A stretch of 64,000 bases of DNA from Schistosoma mansoni (Eukaryota > Platyhelminthes > Trematoda > Strigeidida > Schistosomatidae). Within the stretch, counting starts at the first letter, position 1. Each line of letters opens with the position of its first letter. A program made the translations under genes and the position numbers. Below, piece by piece: positions 56,520-64,000 of the stretch. A model generated the notes under the pieces. The model had not been told where the DNA came from, searched no databases, and saw nothing but the letters and a program-made list of their open reading frames with translations. The DNA is taken from the NCBI RefSeq assembly GCF_000237925.1, contig NC_031500.1:16083753-16147752 (forward strand), read 5' to 3'.

Positions 56520-56581
56520 CTTATATGGCGCTTGTTTAGTTCAATATAAACGTGACGGCGGCCTGACGTTTGGTTTCAACT
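56520..56581 (+). promoter_or_regulatory. Candidate 5'UTR / splice acceptor of SNRPB
   Basis: gcttgtttag ends at 56539, 42 nt before the ATG, and could be a spliced-leader acceptor. The stretch between this and the end of the upstream LINE (about 56500) is only some 40 bp, so any conventional promoter must sit in or before the LINE. Confidence 0.35.
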
Positions 56582-56850
56582 ATGGTAAGATATTATCTGT
56601 ACTAATCACTCCCTTTTAGCCTGTTAGTAAGAATGCAAAGATCAGCCAGCATGTTAATTATAGGATAAGATGTACCATGCAAGATGGCCGGCAACTAGTA
56701 GGAACATTCAAAGCTTTCGATCGTCATATGAATATAATATTGTGCGACTGCGACGAGTTTCGCCAGGTCAAAAACAAGGCAGCAAAGCAGGATAAGGATC
56801 GGCAAGAAAAACGGGCTTTGGGCCTTGTTCTTCTGCGAGGCGAACACGTT
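56582..56850 (+). CDS. SNRPB: Small nuclear ribonucleoprotein SmB/B', partial (first two coding exons)
   Basis: Exon 1 contributes only ATG (56582-56584); exon 2 is 56620-56850, ending at a gtaagt donor. Together they give 78 residues that align without gaps from Met1 with human SmB as I recall it: [17 protein letters not shown], then [39 protein letters not shown]. Sm1 motif residues (DGR, G29, F31, D35 and N39) and the Sm2 core L-R-G (73-75) are present. SmB is part of the heptameric Sm ring on spliceosomal U snRNAs. The rest of the Sm2 strand and the proline-rich tail would lie in later exons; I found none up to 64000, so the second intron is over 7 kb or the exons are beyond the edge. The expected length is about 200-240 residues. 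Confidence 0.93.
56585..56619 (+). other. SNRPB: 35-nt micro-intron directly after the SNRPB start codon
   Basis: Begins gtaaga, holds an actaat branch-point-like motif at 56601 and ends ccttttag. Splicing joins Met to PVSKNAK and gives exactly the 25-residue spacing from Met1 to QDGR seen in human SmB, which confirms both the start and the intron. Confidence 0.85.
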
Positions 56851-57740
56851 GTAAGTAACTTTGGTCTTTTCTACATAAATTTGTTGACTCGTGTGCCGTA
56901 CAAATGTTAGGTAAAGTATCATACGCACTGAACAGCTACAATAGTGATAACAAAATAATGCTAAGCATCCAAAAAACCATTAGAGGTCGTTTATTCAATG
57001 TCCTTCGCGACGTCAGGCAATTTTCAGTTAATCTGCTTGATGGCAGATTCCAAAAATTTACAAGTGGAAATCTCCCTCAGTATAAATCGGTTATAGATGC
57101 TAACTCGGATTTCATACTTAATTTGCGACTCTTTATGCTTGGGATTCACTACACTGGTGCGACAAGATCGTACGAACTAAGTAATTGGTCTTATGTCAAT
57201 GCTATTATGTGGCAACTATGTATCCTTTGTGGACATTACACTGTTTTCCAAATGTGAATATGTAGTCATATAGTTAGCATGTCAAAAACATCTTCCAAGT
57301 GTTGCAAGTGTATTAAAAAACTTGCAGAGCTGATAACTTGAAATGCCACTCAAACTAATATTCACTGGAAAAAACAACTTCATTGTCTTCTTAGGGTAAC
57401 AATTTGATCACAGAGACATTGGGTTAATTTAGAACTTAGATTAATTTCCTCACCAACCTAGCTACGTGTTGTTAGTACACCGCAATGTGTATGTTCCAGA
57501 GATCTTTTCTTCGCTTGTTTCTCATCTCCAGTTCAATTTGTCGCAAAGCTATTTTCACTCATTTTACGTTGGATTGCTCGTTCACATATATATAAAGGTT
57601 TGTTAATTTTTCCTAAGGGAAGATAAATCTAACTAAGCGTGAGTTCATGTAAAGAAGTTTGTCACTCACAACAGTATGCTCTATTCTACGAGGTTTTTAA
57701 AAATTCAAAGGTTATCAGGAATCTAGAGACCATATTACTA
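56851..57740. other. SNRPB intron 2, left part
   Basis: A 117-codon open frame at 56904-57257 has no recognisable domain and no splice or start context to support it. No repeat named. Confidence 0.4.
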
Positions 57741-57744
57741 GTGT

Positions 57745-58165
57745 CTTCGAAGCCCGGCCAAACCAAAATGTAGCATCAGTGCTTGAAGTCATCAACTTTT
57801 AGTCTGAGCCATGTTGGTGGTTGCAGACTACTTGGTTGGGGTCAGCGCGACTATCGTAACCAATGGTTGGAGACTGACTGGGTGATAGCTCAGAATCGAC
57901 CGCAATGGTGTAGGTGTATACGCTTTTTGTCTTCCCTTAAACCACGAGATTAAAACTGATCTATATCTTTCTACCAACTAGTTCTTTCTTCCTGTACTAT
58001 ATCCCTATGTGCAATTTTTCTTTTATATATAACTGCCATTGAATTAACTACTTCTATGAATTCGGTGTTCATCTTGTTTTGCTAATGAGTGAGGTATGGC
58101 AACTTGGACCGATGCATATATGTGCCTGATCCTACGTTGTGGCTGACTGTCTTCAAAACTTTGCT
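57745..58165 (+). mobile_element. LINE family A 3' end in SNRPB intron
   Basis: About 420 bp matching 63115-63510 closely (SHVGGCRLLGWGQRDYRNQW-type coding end, then 3'UTR), ending tggctgactg. 5' truncated. Confidence 0.82.
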
Positions 58166-58169
58166 CTCC

Positions 58170-59680
58170 ATTAATTAAACTACTTAGTTGGTAATAACTT
58201 GATGAACTTAATACTGGATGATGACTGGATGCACATCAGTTGAAACGATCAGAATATACCCTGAATGTCTTAACGTCTGGTACTCCACTTTCAAACAGTT
58301 TAGCTTTATGCCCTGTTCGAATTCACTTTGAGTAGTCGAGTAAATAGAGGGAGATATCGCCTACGTAAAAAGTAGTTTCTGTCCATCCTACTGGAGTCAC
58401 GTTAACTTTGTAAAGAGGGAGTAGTGAAGATGAAGTTCACAGTTCTTCGTTCACTAAAAAGAGTATCAATAAACTTTTACTAACTATGAAGTCTAAATAT
58501 GTACTTTAAATGTGTTAAGCTATTTGTCTTTTTCAATCGGATATTAGTGATTTATCTCGTGTCCTGATCAGACGTTTACGTTTCAAGTTAGTAGCTGCTG
58601 GAAACAAATGGCTATCGACACTTATCACTACCTGTTTTGTGATTTTGAACTGTTTCTTTGATTGTGTAATGCACCGCCTTAGGTGACTGTAATTAAACTG
58701 AAAAGAGGCTTAGAGGACCTAAACCTCGAATATCTCAGTCCTACCTGGTAGGACGACGGATGGGAGGTCTGACTGTAATCTCCAGATGGGCTGTCTGCTT
58801 TACTGTATCAATAAATTGAAGTCAACTGAGCAACTTCTTTCCTACTCTATCCAGGTTTCAAAATACAAAATACATCCGTAGCACAGCATTCCATATTATT
58901 AGCGTGTAAAACCTTTTGTATGATTCATTGTGCTTTCGGAAGTTAAAAACTTCAAATTGTGGTTTTAAACAAGGCCACAGCATATGGAATAAATTGCAGT
59001 CCCAAATTATCGTTAATTTCTTTCTGTATATTGAAGAATTATTCTTTGTCAGGAATTTTTAAAGGTTAAGCTATCGTTAGTGGTATCATCAATGTAGGAA
59101 CATAACGTTAGAATGTAAATAAAACCTTGCCTAGGATTAGTTATGCACCGTCTTTTGTAGTGTAGGATCTATACTGTGGACTTTCTACCTAGTTAACTAG
59201 GTATAAGTGCATGGACCCAGATTTGAGCCACACTAAAAGCTAGTAGTTCTGTCCAGGTGCTTAAACTGGAATGAGATTGTATTCGAAAGTACAACCTATG
59301 GGTTGGAAGCTGTGCTTCAACTACTAAATCTTACTGGCAGCGGTTCTAGATGTCCATGATGCGAAGTGATCGGACTGTGATTGACTACCTCTAACATCTT
59401 TTTCGACAGCAGACTATCCTAAAACTAGATTGTAGTATACAGTTGCTCGTGGACTATCAGATTAGAAGGAAAATTAGAAACTTGAAAAGATTTAGGTAAA
59501 CGCTTTTCTGTCTACGCTCCGATACTTTGGAGTTTAGATGGATAAATGGATGAACTTTACAAAATACCTTCTGATCTCTTTCGGAAAGCTAAGCATTTAG
59601 CCTTATCAGTCATATATGGTTCCAGTGCCCAGGTATATTGGTTGAAAGGTATCTAAGCAAGATTTCTTATATCGCACCCG
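58170..59680. other. SNRPB intron 2, unassigned
   Basis: No exon of SmB (expected VSMTVEG-like start) found; no repeat named. Confidence 0.45.
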
Positions 59681-59684
59681 ATCG

Positions 59685-62600
59685 TTGCTGCTACTTTGAC
59701 GTGGTGGTCAGGCTTGCCTATCGTGATGAACCAATCGAGCTATACTAGCTGGAACAATCGTTCCTCAAGGTCCTACCATGCCAAACTGGTCGGTTAAAAA
59801 GCGGTAAGACTAAAACCAGCAAACCGAAGGCGAAGTCGTACTGCTGACTGTACATAAGTGTGATGGCAGTAAGGTGTTTTCTTCTGATAGCCAGCATAAC
59901 AGCGATGGTGCCTCCCCACAAGGAGGGATGGATTTAGAATAGGTCGACCCTAAAAATGCACATCTCGACTTATCCCACGGATATCCGTCTCCGGTGGTAA
60001 GGTCCCAACAAGTACGAAGCTAACACAAAAATTACTTACAAAAAAGTCGTGTGTAACCGACCTCAGGCAGCTGTCCCTTGGGCACTGCGGTGACGCTCTC
60101 AAGTTACTAAGATAACCCCTAATCCAATTTCATCCTTAGGTACCTCCAGAAGAACCCTTCCACGGTGTGGGCAACCGGGAAGTGAAAACCGCCATCATGC
60201 CTTTAACAGCACTTAAGACCATTGTATTCATAATTAATCCTCCTTTTCAATTCCTATTATTCCTCCTACATCGACTTGCAACACTAAACTTCCTCCTTAA
60301 GTGTCACCATAGCCAACGATTCTAGAGCGCAAAACACTTCTGGGTCTACTGAAACCTCTCTCCAAACTACACATTGGAGCCTTCAACCTATGCACCCTAT
60401 GTCAAGTCGGCCAGCAGGCCTCCTTGGCTAAAACCCTAGAGTCTCGTACCACTGATGTACGCTGTGTCCCAGAAACACGCATACAGGATCCTAGTGTGGT
60501 CATTCCTTTGACCTCACCTCACCAAAACGGAGAGCCGACAAGATACACCCTCCGTGTATCTGGCGACCCGATAGCTAGTTCTCGTGAACTTGCAGGTGTA
60601 GGCATAGAACTAAGTACGAGAGCAGAACAAGCACTACTAGAGTTGATCCCCTTTAACAGTCGCCTATGTGCTGTTCGACTAAATGGCTCCGTAAGAACTC
60701 GGAAGAATAGGGGCACACGTCGTTGCCTTTTCGTCGTTTCTGCCTACGCTCCCACTGACTGCAGCGCGGATGAAGTGGAAGATGACTTTTACAAAAATCT
60801 TTCTCAACTTCTTCAAAAAGCTAAACGCTCAGACATAGTACTCGTTACAGGTGAGTTTAATGCCCAATTAGGTAGCTTAAACCAAACAGGAAGACATTTA
60901 GGTGGATATTTTAGTATCCCGGCTGAGTGAACAGATAATGGTGAAACTGTGCTCAGACAATCGTTTATTCTCAACAAGCATAAGGAGAGACATCGTCTAA
61001 CATGGTGACTCCCTGCCCCAAACCAACGATGGAGTCAAATAGACCATATTGCCATCAGTCATTGTTGGGAAGGCTTGACAAAAGACTGTCGCTCGTTCTG
61101 CAATACATATTAAGACTCTGATCATGCTCTAATACGAGCACGCATTTGCTTGCGCCTCACTGGACGCAGAAAAACTACACTAAGAAGACCCATTAGAATT
61201 AAACTGAGGGACGAGAAAGCCAAAAGTAAGTTCACATCTAGGCAGTTCTGTAAACGAGGCTGACCCAGATGCTGCTTGGAAAGATATACGAACAGCTGTG
61301 GAAACTGCAGCAACATCTAATAATAATTTAAACCAAAGTGTTACAAAAAACCAGTGGATTTCTTCTAAGTCTATTGCACTGATGGATTCTCGTAAACTCA
61401 TCCCATCAGGCTCTGAACATGATGAAGAGTGAAAGCAAATCAGATCTAGGTTAACTAAAAGTCTACGGAACGATTGTTAGCGGTGGTTGGCAACGAAATC
61501 ATAAGAGATGGAAAAGACATTGGTTGCAGGTAACACCAGATAGCTTTTCAGACTAATAAAAGAGACCGGAATTAAGAAGTGGAATGTAAGTGAGACAATC
61601 TCAGAAAAAGATGGCATTTTTATCTGCTCTCAGCCCAGACGTTTAGAACGATGAGCGGAACACTTTGGAGAACAGTTTAGCTGGCCTTCAACTACTCTAC
61701 AGTTACCCATCATTCCCAGACAGTCTGAATGGAATATTAAAGTAGGTCCCCCGACTCTAGTTGAAGTTCAAAAGGCTATAGCTAATCTGAAACGAGGAAG
61801 AGTAGCAAGTCCAGATGGATTGGCTCCAGATGTCTTTAAGGACGGTGGTCCAAATTTAACGATTAGGTTGACTAATATTTTAGCTAAAATCTTGGAGTTG
61901 AACGTAACCCCATCTGACTGGTCGCAATCACTGATTGTCCCAGTATATCAGAAGGGGTCGAAATCATCCTTTGACAACCATAAAGAAATTAATTTGACTA
62001 ATATAGTATCTAAAATATTAGCCTCAGTAATTATCGGACGACTAACAAAACTCGTGAACTGCAAACATGAGGAAATTAGGCTGGCTTCAAACATGGTCGT
62101 GGCTATATTGACCACATATTTACTATTCATCAGATTTTAGAACACAGGGATGCTTATCGGTGTCAGACAATGACAATTTTTCTTGACTTAAATGCATTAT
62201 TTAACTCTGTAGACTGAGAGGCTCTGTGGCAGTGTCTGTCATTGAAAGGTGTACCTCAGAAGTACATAAACCTTGTGAAGGCTCTTCACTCGAACGCTAC
62301 CAGTCGAGTGAGAGCTTATGGTGAACTGTCATCTGATTTTACAACCTCAAGTGGTGTCCGACAAGGTTGTTCACTATCCCCATTTTTGTTCAGCTTCATT
62401 ATAGACCTATTGCTGGAAATAACACTCGTCGAATGAATTTTCAGGAATCGATCTCCTACCAGGGGGTCCTTTTATCGACTTAGAATACACAGATAACATA
62501 GTCCTGTTTGGCGAAACGCTGATAAATGCTGAGTCTTTTGGTAACACTGTAACAATGCAAGGATGTTTGGGATGCGTTTCTCCCCATCTAAATGTAAATT

Positions 62601-63515
62601 GTTACTCCAGGACTGGCCTGCGTCAACACCTGAACTAAGGATAGGGAGTGAAGTAGTCGAACGCGTCGACAACTTCATTTATCTTGGAAGTCTGATCAGC
62701 CCAAATGGATTGGTGTCTGACGTCGAAATCTGTGCACGGATTCAAAAAGCTCGTTTGGCTTTTACCAACGTACGTCACCTATGGCGAAGACGAGATATCC
62801 GTCTATCAATTAAGGGACTCGTATATTGCACAGCAGTTCTCTCTGTTTTACTTTACGGCTGCGAAACGTGGCCATAAAGAGTAGAAAATACTCGTAAGTT
62901 ACTAGTATTTAACCACAGATGCTTGCATCTGCTGGATTCACCGGGTAAGTAATAGTGAGGTTAGACACAGGGTATTAGGAAATGATGGTAAATCAGTTGA
63001 TGAAGTTGTAAAAGTTCATCAACTAAGATGGTTGTGCCTTATGTTACGTGCGCCTGAACACCGATTACCTCGACACGCAATGCTGACTAGTATTGGGGAT
63101 AGTTGGAAGAGAGTTAGGAGTGGCCAAACCAAAATGTGGCATCAGAGCTTAAAGTCATCAACTTCTAGTGTGAGCCATGTTGGCAGATGCAGACTACTTG
63201 GTTGGGGTCCACGTGACCATTAAAACCAATGGTTGGAGACTGACTAGGCGATAGCTCAGAATCGACCACAGTGGTGTAGGTGTATGCACTTTTTGTCTTC
63301 CCTTAAACCAGGAGATTAAAATTGGTCTATATCTTTCTACCAACTAGTTCTTTCTTCCTGTATTATATCCCTATATGCAATTTTCCTTTTATATATAACT
63401 GCCATTGAATTAACTACTTCTATGGATTCGGTGTTTATCTTGTTGTGCTAATGAGGTATGGCAACTTGGACCGATGCATATATGTGCCTGGTCCTGCGTT
63501 GTAGCTGACTGACTG
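59685..63515 (+). mobile_element. Near-full-length LINE family A (RTE-like, SR2-type)
   Basis: 5'UTR 59685-60360; endonuclease from about 60380 (IGAFNLCTLCQVGQQ) with RCVPETRIQDPSVV, VSAYAPTDCSADEV, VLVTGEFNAQLG (GEFN in place of GDFN) and an NQRWSQIDHIAI-type block; RT from about 61720: GPPTLVEVQKAIANLKRGR, SPDGLAPDVFKDGG, SLIVPVYQKGSKSS, IFLDLNALFNSVD, GVRQGCSLSPFLF, LEYTDNIVLFGE (box YTDN in place of YADD), FGMRFSPSKCKLLLQD. The C-terminal end (LRWLCLMLRAPEHRLPRHAM) runs to about 63222, then 3'UTR and a (tgac)n tail at 63500-63515. About 3.8 kb. Ten or so frame breaks and altered catalytic residues show it is dead. It lies sense in SNRPB intron 2. Confidence 0.88.
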
Positions 63516-64000
63516 ACTCTTATATCATAGTTCATTAAAAAATGAATGCGACTGTCTGCTGTTGCAATGCTCAGGGAACTGTTTATTTCTATCAAACCAA
63601 CTTTGAGCATAAATTGATATCGTCGGATATATCATCCACTGATGCTGTTCATATTTCTACTATTCTAGTTTTCACTTTAAAACTTTTATTTGTATTTGTA
63701 AAATAATCATGTTTATAACGCATTTCTTATAATTATCTAATCCGCTGTCCCAAATATTCATCCTTATCTCGTTCAATTGAGTAGTAAAATAACGAGCCAT
63801 GTGTTGACAGTTAAGTATTGGTTTTCTCGTAATTATCTATTTATAAATATTGCTATTCTGGTACTAATGCTTAGTTGTCACTTAATAATTTATTTAATTG
63901 TTACTAATCTACCGCTCACATATAGTCTTTCAAAGTGATCCAAAATTCAAATTCCCAAAAGTGGGTTGTTTTATATTATTCACAATGCTTTTGTACTTCT
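63516..64000. other. Right edge, presumed SNRPB intron
   Basis: AT-rich, no exon or repeat recognised. Confidence 0.4.

Noticed and set aside
56904-57257. 117-residue frame in SNRPB intron 2
   Set aside because: No domain, no homologue recognised, and it does not continue the SmB protein.

Overview
The window looks like nuclear DNA of a blood fluke (genus Schistosoma; the species cannot be fixed from the sequence alone). The evidence is an AT-rich background, tRNA-headed SINEs that carry hammerhead-ribozyme cores, RTE-like and CR1-like LINEs of the type known from schistosomes, Gypsy-type LTR remains, a Penelope-like remnant, and very short introns at the 5' ends of genes with multi-kilobase introns further down. 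There are no bacterial-style operons, no CRISPR and no rRNA. More than half of the window is recognisable repeat.

Three host genes can be supported. (1) Minus strand, 18474 down to 5007 and on past the left edge: a secreted protein with a signal peptide, an agrin-NtA/NTR-like N-terminal region, a poly-threonine tract and an Ig C2 domain split over two exons. Splice phases agree across all three exons found. (2) Plus strand, 29124-37507: a complete four-exon penta-EF-hand gene of the PDCD6/ALG-2 family, 174 residues, with a 43-nt first intron and then introns of 2.1 and 5.8 kb. (3) Plus strand from 56582 past the right edge: the start of the spliceosomal SmB/B' gene (SNRPB), whose first coding exon ends right after the ATG at a 35-nt intron; a second exon carries most of the Sm fold and the rest is not in the window.

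Region by region: 1-19 kb is the intron-rich left gene, filled with SINEs (many as head-to-head foldback pairs), six antisense RTE-like LINE 3' ends and a CR1/Jockey-type LINE at 13.9-15.6 kb. 19-25 kb is intergenic with hammerhead repeats and LINE pieces. 25.4-28 kb is a broken Gypsy-type element with a separate LTR inside it. 29-37.5 kb is PDCD6. 37.8-53.6 kb is intergenic: a LINE inserted in an LTR with target-site duplications, two copies of a 0.5-kb retroposon, a solo LTR, the best-preserved hammerhead, the Penelope-like remnant and minus-strand LINEs. 53.9-56.5 kb is a CR1-like LINE that ends about 40 bp before SNRPB, and 59.7-63.5 kb is a near-full-length RTE-like LINE within the SNRPB intron.

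The three genes do not form a pathway: one is probably an extracellular ligand or matrix protein, one a calcium sensor, one a splicing factor. The most interesting points are the NtA-like + Ig gene, the two micro-introns, the ribozyme-bearing foldback repeats, the 0.5-kb retroposon with clear target-site duplications, and the splice-donor-like tails of one LINE family. LINE family names (A, B) and repeat family names (D, S, H) used here are local labels.
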